This document shows, piece by piece, positions 34,218 through 42,147 of a DNA stretch of 64,000 nt (within the stretch, counting starts at the first letter, position 1; every line of letters starts with the position of its first letter). The DNA is from CCY15215 sp039194995 (GTDB lineage: Bacteria > Cyanobacteriota > Cyanobacteriia > Cyanobacteriales > Spirulinaceae): assembly GCA_039194995.1 (NCBI GenBank), contig JBCCVR010000001.1, forward strand, positions 56,291 through 120,290, given 5' to 3'. The notes beneath the pieces are model-generated. The model was given only the letters and a program-made list of their open reading frames with translations, was not told where the DNA came from and ran no database searches. The position numbers were made by a program, and so were the translations under genes.

Positions 34218-36092
34218 ATGGCTATAAAAAACAATCCACAACGTTCATGGGGTCGTCTCATCGGTAATATTTTGTTTGTTACCGGAATTGGACTTTTAGT
34301 AATCAATATCTTTTTTCCGCAAATTTTTGCCCAGCGCATTCCCCAAGTTCCTTACAGCCTATTTATCGACCAAGTTAGCGATGGTAATGTCACTCGTGCC
34401 TATGTCGCCCAGAATGAAATTCGCTATCAGTTAAAAGGAGAAGGAGACCAAGCGGGACAAATCTTACAAACAACGCCGATTTTTGACCTGCAATTGCCCC
34501 AACGCTTGGAAAATAACGGGGTTGAATTTGCAGCCGCCCCCCCTAAGGGTAATAATTGGTTCGGTACCCTGTTGAGTTGGGTTATTCCTCCGTTAATTTT
34601 TGTGGGAGTTTTCCAATTTTTCGCGCGGCGAGGTGGAGGTGGCGGCATTCCTCAAGGGGCGCTTTCAATTAGTAAAAGTAAGGCGAAAGTATATGTAGAA
34701 GATGACGATACGAAAATTACGTTTGATGATGTGGCGGGAGTCGAGGAAGCAAAGACCGAATTAACGGAAATTGTCGAGTTTTTAAAAAATAGCGATCGCT
34801 ATACTCGCATCGGGGCGCGCATTCCCAAAGGCGTGTTGTTAGTCGGGCCTCCGGGGACGGGTAAAACCCTGATGGCGAAAGCAGTCGCGGGAGAAGCGGG
34901 GGTTTCTTTCTTCAGCATCTCCGGGTCGGAATTTGTCGAATTGTTCGTTGGTGCAGGTGCCGCCCGGGTGCGAGACTTGTTCGAACAGGCGAAACAGAAA
35001 GCCCCTTGCATCATCTTTATCGATGAATTGGATGCGATCGGTAAATCTCGTGCCAGTGGCGGCTTTATGGGGGGAAATGACGAACGAGAACAAACCCTCA
35101 ACCAGCTATTAACGGAGATGGACGGGTTTGCCGCAGGAGATGCGACGGTGATCGTCCTCGCCGCTACCAACCGCCCGGAAACCCTCGATCCTGCCCTCCT
35201 GCGCCCCGGACGCTTCGATCGCCAAGTTCTCGTCGATCGCCCGGATCTCCCCGGACGCTTGAAGATTTTGGAAATCTATGCGGCGAAGGTGAAAATCGAT
35301 CCTGAAGTGGATCTGAAGGCGATCGCGACTCGTACGCCCGGTTTTGCGGGGGCGGATCTGGCCAATTTGGTAAACGAAGCGGCACTGTTGGCGGCGCGAA
35401 ACCAGCGAGAGAAAGTGATTCAAGCGGACTTTAACGAAGCGATCGAACGAGTGGTCGCGGGACTGGAGAAGAAAAGCCGCGTCCTCAACGAGAAGGAAAA
35501 GAAAATCGTTGCCTATCATGAAGTGGGTCACGCTTTAGTCGGGGCGTTGATGCCCGGCGGCGGTAAGGTTGCCAAGATTTCCATCGTGCCTCGGGGGATG
35601 GCAGCCTTGGGTTATACCTTACAAATGCCCACAGAAGATCGCTTTTTAATGTCCGAATCGGAATTGCGAGACCAAATTGCCACGCTTTTGGGAGGTCGTG
35701 CGGCTGAGGAAGTGGTTTTCGGCAGCATCACGACAGGGGCGGCAAACGACCTGCAACGGGCGACAGACCTCGCGGAAAGCATGGTGACGACCTATGGCAT
35801 GAGTAAGATTCTCGGACCCCTCGCTTACGAAAAAGGACAGCAAAATAGCTTCCTTGGAGATGGTATGATGAATCCTCGCCGCAATGTCAGCGATTCGACG
35901 GCAAAAGCGATCGATGCAGAGGTCAAAGAAATCGTCGAAAACGGCCATCAACAAGCGATCGCCATTCTGGAAAAAAACCGAGATTTATTGGAAGCGATCG
36001 CCCAAGAAATCCTCACGGATGAGGTAATTGAAGGAGATAAATTACAGGAGTTATTAGGACGAGTGCAAAGCGTCGAATTAGCTTCTGTTTAG
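34218..36092 (+). CDS. ftsH: ATP-dependent zinc metalloprotease FtsH
   Basis: A 624-residue membrane AAA protease for quality control; cyanobacterial homologues turn over damaged photosystem proteins or regulators, depending on paralogue. Two membrane segments (about 14-36 and 114-136) flank the periplasmic domain. Walker A is GPPGTGKT (210-217), Walker B CIIFIDELDAIG (264-275), the arginine finger region LLRPGRFDRQV, and the zinc site HEVGH (434-438) with a further Asp in NDLQRATDLAE. I cannot assign it to a given FtsH1-4 paralogue. A strong terminator follows. Confidence 0.97.
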   Translation: MAIKNNPQRSWGRLIGNILFVTGIGLLVINIFFPQIFAQRIPQVPYSLFIDQVSDGNVTRAYVAQNEIRYQLKGEGDQAGQILQTTPIFDLQLPQRLENNGVEFAAAPPKGNNWFGTLLSWVIPPLIFVGVFQFFARRGGGGGIPQGALSISKSKAKVYVEDDDTKITFDDVAGVEEAKTELTEIVEFLKNSDRYTRIGARIPKGVLLVGPPGTGKTLMAKAVAGEAGVSFFSISGSEFVELFVGAGAARVRDLFEQAKQKAPCIIFIDELDAIGKSRASGGFMGGNDEREQTLNQLLTEMDGFAAGDATVIVLAATNRPETLDPALLRPGRFDRQVLVDRPDLPGRLKILEIYAAKVKIDPEVDLKAIATRTPGFAGADLANLVNEAALLAARNQREKVIQADFNEAIERVVAGLEKKSRVLNEKEKKIVAYHEVGHALVGALMPGGGKVAKISIVPRGMAALGYTLQMPTEDRFLMSESELRDQIATLLGGRAAEEVVFGSITTGAANDLQRATDLAESMVTTYGMSKILGPLAYEKGQQNSFLGDGMMNPRRNVSDSTAKAIDAEVKEIVENGHQQAIAILEKNRDLLEAIAQEILTDEVIEGDKLQELLGRVQSVELASV

Positions 36093-36111
36093 GATTCTCT
36101 CATTTTCCTTT

Positions 36112-36144
36112 CGTTCCTGCGTTCTGCGCGGGAACGTTTTTTTT
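36112..36144 (+). terminator. Intrinsic terminator of ftsH
   Basis: CGTTCCTGCG and CGCGGGAACG pair (one T-G pair) around a short loop, followed by eight T residues at 36137-36144. It lies 20 bases after the ftsH stop and 33 before xisH. Confidence 0.9.
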
Positions 36145-36176
36145 GTACAATCAAGGTAAGAATATACTTTCATGTC

Positions 36177-36596
36177 ATGCCTGCTAAAGATATTTACCAC
36201 GATCTTGTCGTCCGGCTTTTGATGGAAGAAGGGTGGATAATTACAGACGATCCACTCTTTCTATCTTATGGTGGGAGAGATTTATTTGTCGATCTTGGTG
36301 CCGAACGACAGGCGATCGCGGCGGAAAAAGGCGATCGTAAAATAGCAGTGGAAATTAAAAGTTTCTTGAAACCTTCGCCCGTTACCGATCTGGGAGAAGC
36401 AATGGGACAATATGGAATTTATCAAAGCATTCTCGCGGAAGTCGAACCAGAAAGAGAACTTTATCTAGCAGTTCCTCAACGAACTTATGAAACAATCTTA
36501 ACCGAAAAGTTGGGTCAACTTGTTCTCAAACGCTGGCAAATTCAACTGATTGTTTTCGATGAGAAAAAAGGAGAGAGTATCAAATGGATACCTTAG
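36177..36596 (+). CDS. xisH: XisH-family protein (PD-(D/E)xK-like)
   Basis: A 139-residue XisH protein (MPAKDIYHDLVVRLLMEEGW, GGRDLFVDLGAERQAIAAEK, IAVEIKSFL). XisH was named for control of fdxN-element excision in heterocystous Anabaena; its fold is nuclease-like, with V-D-L, E and E-I-K positions here resembling a PD-(D/E)xK site. It overlaps xisI by 13 bp, as usual for this pair. No XisF recombinase or interrupted fdxN gene is present, so the excision role is not supported here. Confidence 0.93.
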   Translation: MPAKDIYHDLVVRLLMEEGWIITDDPLFLSYGGRDLFVDLGAERQAIAAEKGDRKIAVEIKSFLKPSPVTDLGEAMGQYGIYQSILAEVEPERELYLAVPQRTYETILTEKLGQLVLKRWQIQLIVFDEKKGESIKWIP

Positions 36597-36919
36597 AACA
36601 TTACCGCGAACTCAGTCGCAATATTATCCTCAAATATGCCCAGTATAAGCCCTCCAATGGAGACATCGAACCGGAAGCAATTCTAGATTTAGAACGCGAT
36701 CGCTACGAACTCATGCACGTCGGTTGGGATGGACAAAGGCGAGTACACGGTTCTGTCATTCATCTTGATATCATCAAGGGAAAAATTTGGATTCAGCACG
36801 ATGGCACGAATATTTCTGTTGCTGAGGAATTGGTAGAATTGGGAGTTCCTCCAGAGGATATTATTCTTGGTTTTCATCCGCCAGATGTTCGTCAATATAC
36901 TGATTTTGGAGTTGCTTGA
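36584..36919 (+). CDS. xisI: XisI-family protein
   Basis: A 111-residue XisI protein (LEHYRELSRNIILKYAQYKP, DLERDRYELMHVGWDGQRRV, IWIQHDGTNISVAEELVELG, GVPPEDIILGFHPPDVRQYT). Full family length. Its start lies inside the end of xisH, indicating translational coupling. XisH and XisI pairs are widespread in cyanobacteria that form no heterocysts, and their function there is unknown. Confidence 0.95.
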   Translation: MDTLEHYRELSRNIILKYAQYKPSNGDIEPEAILDLERDRYELMHVGWDGQRRVHGSVIHLDIIKGKIWIQHDGTNISVAEELVELGVPPEDIILGFHPPDVRQYTDFGVA

Positions 36920-37020
36920 TTATTGTTTAGCCCATACAATCCAATTGATATAAAAAATACGGTCTTTAAAGTTTATGTTACAATCTAAAAAAATGAATTA
37001 GAAATCGAGGAGTTGGTAAA

Positions 37021-37629
37021 ATGAATCCTGGAGATAATAAGGATAGCAAACCCCTCTGGAGTAGCGAACCTCTCTGGAGTGGTGAACCTCTCTGGAGTAG
37101 AGTTTTAAGGAAATTTTCTCCAGATGTTGGATTGAGAATTGTCAAACAAACTTCCGAACAGATTTCATTTGAGGCCGATCTTGAATATCCTTTTCGATCG
37201 ATTGGTGTTTATTGTTTAGCGCTTTCTGTCGTACCAATACATTCAGATTTAATTGGAGAATACGATTTTTTCGATCATCCCTCTATGTATTCTTTTAGGC
37301 TTTTCTTATTTATAGCTGGAATCGTAATGCTTCTTTTTATAGCAAAAGCTAAAAGATGCACTTTAGATAAGCAAATGGATAAATTTTTAATTGAAACCAA
37401 CAGCATTTTAATACCTTCAAAACGTGAATACAAGCTCTCGTTAATTAAAGAGGTTGAATTCAAAGAAGATGAAAGCGATTTTATCCTGTTCCACGATTCA
37501 GAAGAAGTCAGTAAGTTTGAAATTGTTTTTTTCTTAAAGTTCAAGGAAAATATAAGATTCAAATTTATAGATAGAAAAGATAGAGCATTTGATGAGTTTC
37601 AAAAATCACTCTCTGAGTTTATCTCATAA
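37021..37629 (+). CDS. Hypothetical two-helix membrane protein with N-terminal WS repeat
   Basis: A 202-residue protein I do not recognise. The first ~27 residues contain three copies of a (P)LWS(S/G/R) unit, encoded by an 18-bp tandem DNA repeat at about 37050-37106. Two hydrophobic helices follow (SIGVYCLALSVVPIHSDLI and SFRLFLFIAGIVMLLFIAKA), then a beta-rich hydrophilic domain (DKFLIETNSILIPSKREYKL) reminiscent of membrane-anchored PH-like proteins. The region is A+T-rich. GAGG stands about 11 bases before the ATG. Confidence 0.7.
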   Translation: MNPGDNKDSKPLWSSEPLWSGEPLWSRVLRKFSPDVGLRIVKQTSEQISFEADLEYPFRSIGVYCLALSVVPIHSDLIGEYDFFDHPSMYSFRLFLFIAGIVMLLFIAKAKRCTLDKQMDKFLIETNSILIPSKREYKLSLIKEVEFKEDESDFILFHDSEEVSKFEIVFFLKFKENIRFKFIDRKDRAFDEFQKSLSEFIS

Positions 37630-37765
37630 GATTACTTCTCTTGCTCAAAAGTTCTATAGTTTCTGCATAAAATCAAAAGTTAAAAGCGATCGCATTACCT
37701 TTCTAGCTTCTACGATTGCTACAAATACCGTAACTGATTTGCGTTTGTTGAGAGGTAAAATTTTA

Positions 37766-38167
37766 TTAAAAAAATACACTTTCATCTACCTGAAAAAAGA
37801 CTGCTAATTTTTTTGCTTGTTCGGGATCGATCGCTTTTTTTTGTTCCAATATGTCTTTAACGATATCTTCCGATCTCAAAACTGTCGCTAAATCTGGCAA
37901 TGCGATCGCTTGTTGCTCCATCAAAAATAATAACATTGAATGAGGGTTTGATGCTTCTCCGGGATGATAAAAACTTTCTTCAAACTTTTCAATTAAAACC
38001 ACTAGGAGATCGTAAAGTTCGTTTTCTTCTGGCGATCGCCCTTTTCGGTGCATCAGTTCTTCTACGATCGCGAGTGCTTCCTCATTTTCTGTTTCGGTTT
38101 TGATCAATCTGGGTTGGTATTGAGCCAACAGCTTTCCGTATTCTCTACGATCGAAAGTAAGGGTCAT
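37766..38167 (-). CDS. higA: HigA-type antitoxin
   Basis: A 133-residue antitoxin. The N-terminal part (DRREYGKLLAQYQPRLIKTE, ENELYDLLVVLIEKFEESFY) and the C-terminal helix-turn-helix (LFLMEQQAIALPDLATVL, RKKAIDPEQ-like EQKKAIDPEQAKKLAVFFQV) match long HigA proteins, which bind their HigB toxin and repress the operon. Here the antitoxin is intact but the upstream toxin is broken, so it is either a solitary antitoxin or a decaying unit. Confidence 0.85.
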   Translation of the reverse strand: MTLTFDRREYGKLLAQYQPRLIKTETENEEALAIVEELMHRKGRSPEENELYDLLVVLIEKFEESFYHPGEASNPHSMLLFLMEQQAIALPDLATVLRSEDIVKDILEQKKAIDPEQAKKLAVFFQVDESVFF

Positions 38168-38307
38168 TCTTCCATTGCTCCTTATCGTACTCTGCGTGAG
38201 TTAAAATGTACTTTACTGGCGATTTTATACCAGTTATCCAGTACCTCACAACAATTGTTATGCGTAATCCCATATTCTCGTAATCGTCGATAGCTAATGA
38301 CGTGCAT
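38145..38307 (-). pseudogene. higB: HigB toxin remnant with internal deletion
   Basis: From the ATG at 38307 the frame reads MHVISYRRLREYG, then CCEVLDNWYKIASK, the start of a HigB mRNA interferase, but stops at 38182 after 41 codons. In another frame just beyond, ILTHAEYDKEQWKND reproduces the normal HigB C-terminus, ending at TAG (38145-38147) inside higA, the usual overlap. About half of the ~100-residue toxin, including the catalytic core, is missing. Confidence 0.8.
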
Positions 38308-38332
38308 AGAAATTTCCTTCAATCTTATCAAG

Positions 38333-38373
38333 AAAAAAAGCGATCGCAAGTCAAGGGAAAGCAGTGCGATCGC
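38333..38373 (-). terminator. HIP1-paired terminator after the Dyp peroxidase gene
   Basis: GCGATCGC at 38366-38373 and 38340-38347 can pair. On the minus strand the second is followed by seven T residues (38339-38333). It lies 29 bases after the peroxidase stop. Confidence 0.65.
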
Positions 38374-38401
38374 TATCTTTAGAAAGAGTCTGAAAAGTCG
38401 A

Positions 38402-39814
38402 TTAGATCGAAGTTATATTTTCCAAACAGCTAATACTGGGTGCAAAGAAATATTCGCCCCCTTTCATTTTCACCCAGAGTTTAAAGGGAATGTTTTCGGT
38501 TTCTTCTTTTCCCCATTCTTTCGGCCAATTTTGGCTTCCCTCCGGCGAACCAATAACCGGATCCGGTCCCACGCCAACTTGTACGAATTTGGGCTGATTT
38601 GCCCACACTGCCTGCATGAAATTGAATTGATTTTCAATGCTGGCTTGGAAACACAAAAACAGCAAACCCGAACCTGTTTTTGGTTCGTGGGTCAAATCAT
38701 TATCGCCATAGCTGATCCCGCGACGGGCAATGCGATGATTCAATTCAGTTTGTAAGGCTTGATCGTAACTGGGGGCGGAAGGAGTGCGTCCCGTATCTCC
38801 GCGAGGGTTGGTTTTGCGAATATGGGCGTGAAAGGGGCATTTCATCGCCTGCGTATCGTTCTCGAAGTTAAAATTATTAGTGGGAGTGACTGCATGAGAA
38901 GGGATATCCGCCTTCACGAGGGGTGTCCCATCTTGGAAGCGTCCCATCGTATAAGCCCCGGCTAACTCGGGTTCTACCCCCAAATCTTTGGCTAAAGAAA
39001 CCACATTCTTTTTCCAACCTTTCACATTCTGTTCGAGTTTGCGATACACCAAATAGCTACCGTAACTATCTTCGGTTTGACCGTTGCGATCCTTCTCCAA
39101 AATAATGTTTAATGGTGCCCTCGGATCCCACTTGCTGAAGTCGTCATTATTCACCCGCGATCGCACGATATCTCGCTTTAAAAATAACGGTTGGCTGACT
39201 CCATCCACAAAGCCAAAATGCTCGACAATTTGCCCTTTATCGTTTCTGAGAATAAAGCCGTCTTCGCGATTAACAATTTCGGCGACTTTTCGCAAACCTT
39301 GGGTCATTTGATTGACCCCTTGCAACAAATCCACCACATCATCATCGGCCATGATAATTAAAGCGTGCAAGGTGTCTTGATAGCCTTCTTCCCAATCATC
39401 CACAGCCGGATCGCCGAGTAAATTCTTGACGGATTCGTTTTTCATGCCAAAGCGAAATGGCTCGTCTTTGGGCATTTTAAACGGTTTAATGCCTAAATAT
39501 TGATACCCGTCATGGGATAATAAAAAGTTGGCAAATAAGCCACCACTTACACCTTTTTTACGATAACGGGCAGCATCATCAGATTGTTGTTTTGCCGATT
39601 TCACGTAATTTTTAGCAAAAGATTCAATCCATGCTTTAGTCGCGTCAACCCCTCCTTCTTTAAATTTCAAGAATAAGTGGACGCTATGATCCCGTCCGTG
39701 GCCGCGGAGAATATTCCCTTGTAAATCTGTTAGCAAATCCGCATACTTTCCCGGATCTTGTGCGTCGATCCCGTCCTCTAATACAACATTCAAATCTTCT
39801 TCGCTTAGGGGCAT
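38402..39814 (-). CDS. Dyp-type peroxidase
   Basis: A 470-residue haem peroxidase. The N-terminal DLQGNILRGHGRDHSVHLFL is typical of the long class of Dyp peroxidases. The distal motif is GFVDGVSQP (D204); the proximal haem histidine is H331 in CPFHAHIRKTNPRGD; the C-terminal RRGISYGD and LLFLCFQASIENQFNFMQ are conserved. It oxidises bulky substrates with H2O2. No Sec or Tat signal is visible, suggesting a cytoplasmic location or export by another route. A strong SD (AAGGAG, 7 bases before ATG) precedes it. It lies 98 bp downstream of a copper-radical oxidase gene that would make H2O2. Confidence 0.93.
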   Translation of the reverse strand: MPLSEEDLNVVLEDGIDAQDPGKYADLLTDLQGNILRGHGRDHSVHLFLKFKEGGVDATKAWIESFAKNYVKSAKQQSDDAARYRKKGVSGGLFANFLLSHDGYQYLGIKPFKMPKDEPFRFGMKNESVKNLLGDPAVDDWEEGYQDTLHALIIMADDDVVDLLQGVNQMTQGLRKVAEIVNREDGFILRNDKGQIVEHFGFVDGVSQPLFLKRDIVRSRVNNDDFSKWDPRAPLNIILEKDRNGQTEDSYGSYLVYRKLEQNVKGWKKNVVSLAKDLGVEPELAGAYTMGRFQDGTPLVKADIPSHAVTPTNNFNFENDTQAMKCPFHAHIRKTNPRGDTGRTPSAPSYDQALQTELNHRIARRGISYGDNDLTHEPKTGSGLLFLCFQASIENQFNFMQAVWANQPKFVQVGVGPDPVIGSPEGSQNWPKEWGKEETENIPFKLWVKMKGGEYFFAPSISCLENITSI

Positions 39815-39847
39815 GGTGAAACTCCTTTCTTAAGGTTCTATGTAAGG

Positions 39848-39878
39848 GTTGGAGTCGCGTTTTAACCGCCACTCCAAC
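39848..39878 (-). promoter_or_regulatory. Intercistronic hairpin between oxidase and peroxidase genes
   Basis: GTTGGAGT (39848-39855) pairs with ACTCCAAC (39871-39878), and GCG with CGC inside it across one mismatch. No T-run follows on the minus strand, so it looks more like an mRNA-processing or stabilising hairpin than a terminator. Confidence 0.5.
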
Positions 39879-39912
39879 TACAGATATAAACAATCGCGCG
39901 ATCGCCGCTCTT

Positions 39913-41952
39913 TTAGGCTTCTCCAACAAGTTGAATAATCTTGGCGACGGAAGGTTTGCCGATTTCATTGACGTAGAACATCATGTAATATCCGGGAGGA
40001 TACAAATCGGCGTTATCCGGTGTTGTAAATTTGATGCGAGACTGTCCCGGATTTTTGAGGGCGCTTACTTTGTCGATCGCAACTTCCGCCAAACGCTGTC
40101 CGTAATCGAAAGAATGGGTGATCGTTCCCAATTTCATCAGCACTAACGAGCCATTTTCATCGGCATTCTTAACGACAATGCGATCGCTTTCCCCATAATG
40201 CAAAACCTCGGGGGCGCGCTTGATAACCGGCCGCTTTCCGGGTTTGAAAAGATAGGGTGGACTGAATATTTCCGTCTGCCAAATTTCGGCAGGGACGAAA
40301 GGAAAAGGATCCGGCGTGCCGTTACTATCTTCCTTCGTGATGTAATAGGCGAGAGGATCTTCGTAATATTTATCGAGATCGAAATCAACGCAATTCTCTC
40401 CGTTTTTGTCGCAGACTGTTTCCACAACTTGATAGTAGACGGAAGGATCGGGATTGGGAATCACGTTAGTATACACGGTCTGAGTATACTCCTGCGATTC
40501 GGTATCGAATAAAAGCGCGCCGCGACTGGCATTTCCACCCGTTACGATCACCCGCGCGTCCGGCAATAAAACCGCACCATTGTGATAGAGACGAGGCAAT
40601 CGTCCCAGATTCATAGCTTTGGTCTCGTATCCCCCGGGCGCGCTGGGATTGGGGGTCAGTAAGAGGGGTTCGTAAACGGGGTCATATTCGGCAAATACAC
40701 CGCCGTTAACGGTGAGAATCTCCTTCGTGGGTAAAATGACCGCTTCATTCATGGCACGGGGCTTATCGAGGAAGTTTTCCGCGATTTCCCATTCCCCATT
40801 TTCCGTCCCGCTTGCTTCGGGAGAGATCCACCGTTCCAAACTGGTGGCAATATCGACCCCAGCGGCTTCGAGTTCTTTGTTGCGCGCGTCTTGGTAAGGA
40901 CGACCGAAATTAATATCATTGGTACCGACAATGCCGCCAATGAGCAAAATATCATCGGAGTTGGGATCGTCCAACGCAGTCCCGTAAACTCGCGAGATAG
41001 CTTTGCGATCGGGCCCGAGTTCAAAATCAAGCGCGACTTCTCCATCATTGTCCTCAATGGACATTAAGTAACTTTTCTTACTCTTATGCACTTCGAGGGG
41101 AAATTTACCCGCACCATCTCCAGTAATCAACAAACGACCGTCTGGAGCCGGTAAAATGCGCGGATAGAGGTCGATACTATCGTAACCGTCGGCAATTTCA
41201 ACATTAAAGGGACTAAACTCGTAGTCTCTCAAGTCAAATAATTCAAAGGTTTCTTTCTCGGGGTCGAAGAGTTCCATTGTGGGGGTAATTTGACCCGGTT
41301 TCCCAAATTTCAGCCCGGAAAAGATGGCAACTTTACCAGTGGCGAGGGGAATGAGAGAGGGATACCACCGACCCTCTTGCATTAAACCGGCGGTACTCCA
41401 TTGATTGGTTTGCCAATCGAAAATATTACTTTGTTTCGAGCCTTCAAATTGCTCTCCGGGATAATAGCGGCTGCTACCACTGATAAACAGAACGTTGCCG
41501 TTGGCGAGGTGAACGTGACCGGAACAAAACAGATCGTTACTATATCCATTTTGTTCGGCAGGTGGAGAGGGAATCCGTTCGTAGGTTTCCGTTACGGGGT
41601 CGAATAAAATGCTGTTATTGACGGCGGTATTATCAGTCGTTTTAACACCATCGATAAATTTATAGCCGTCATCTGTTTTCTCAATCGTATTGCGATTGCT
41701 ACTCCCATTGACCATCAGGATCTTGCCATTGGGCAAAAGAGAGGTATGGACGGATTGCATCCAATCTTCCCGGTTGGGGGGCAAGTCTACCAAATGCCAT
41801 TCTCCCATTTCTTCTTTTGGACCGGTGGGATTGTAGTCCGCCGCGATCGCGCTACTATTACCGCACAATACTGAAGTGCCAGCAAAAAGTAGAGCGATCG
41901 CTAAGGAAAATACGCGTCTCGGTAAAAGCGCGAAAATTCTATCGATCGTCAT
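39913..41952 (-). CDS. Secreted copper-radical oxidase (galactose/glyoxal oxidase family)
   Basis: A 679-residue exported protein: signal peptide (VFSLAIALLFAGTSVL, cleavage near SAIAA), Kelch-type propeller (about 60-560) and C-terminal DUF1929 domain (about 565-679). All copper-radical ligands of galactose oxidase have counterparts: C143 in FCSGH and Y197 in EGRWYPSL (the Cys-Tyr cofactor), Y456-H457 in RLYHNGAVLLPDARV, and H613 in THSFDYGQR. Such enzymes oxidise primary alcohols or aldehydes and reduce O2 to H2O2. The substrate is unknown. It is upstream of the Dyp peroxidase on the same strand. Confidence 0.88.
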   Translation of the reverse strand: MTIDRIFALLPRRVFSLAIALLFAGTSVLCGNSSAIAADYNPTGPKEEMGEWHLVDLPPNREDWMQSVHTSLLPNGKILMVNGSSNRNTIEKTDDGYKFIDGVKTTDNTAVNNSILFDPVTETYERIPSPPAEQNGYSNDLFCSGHVHLANGNVLFISGSSRYYPGEQFEGSKQSNIFDWQTNQWSTAGLMQEGRWYPSLIPLATGKVAIFSGLKFGKPGQITPTMELFDPEKETFELFDLRDYEFSPFNVEIADGYDSIDLYPRILPAPDGRLLITGDGAGKFPLEVHKSKKSYLMSIEDNDGEVALDFELGPDRKAISRVYGTALDDPNSDDILLIGGIVGTNDINFGRPYQDARNKELEAAGVDIATSLERWISPEASGTENGEWEIAENFLDKPRAMNEAVILPTKEILTVNGGVFAEYDPVYEPLLLTPNPSAPGGYETKAMNLGRLPRLYHNGAVLLPDARVIVTGGNASRGALLFDTESQEYTQTVYTNVIPNPDPSVYYQVVETVCDKNGENCVDFDLDKYYEDPLAYYITKEDSNGTPDPFPFVPAEIWQTEIFSPPYLFKPGKRPVIKRAPEVLHYGESDRIVVKNADENGSLVLMKLGTITHSFDYGQRLAEVAIDKVSALKNPGQSRIKFTTPDNADLYPPGYYMMFYVNEIGKPSVAKIIQLVGEA

Positions 41953-42147
41953 GTTTCTCTAGGTGTTCTACGTCTTTTAATGGACTTGCTGCCAAATTAC
42001 TACAAGCTGTAGAGTTAACCAAATTCGTGAGGAAGTTTTTAATATATCTTAATAAAGAGGTTGGCAGCCTAGAATGATAGGGGTTTATTAAAATCCCATT
42101 ACGAAAAATTAGGGGGTGATCGTAAATATCCAGAAGGAGATTGAATA

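Noticed and set aside
36177..36919. fdxN excision element
   Set aside because: No XisF recombinase, no fdxN fragment and no attachment-site repeats in the window.
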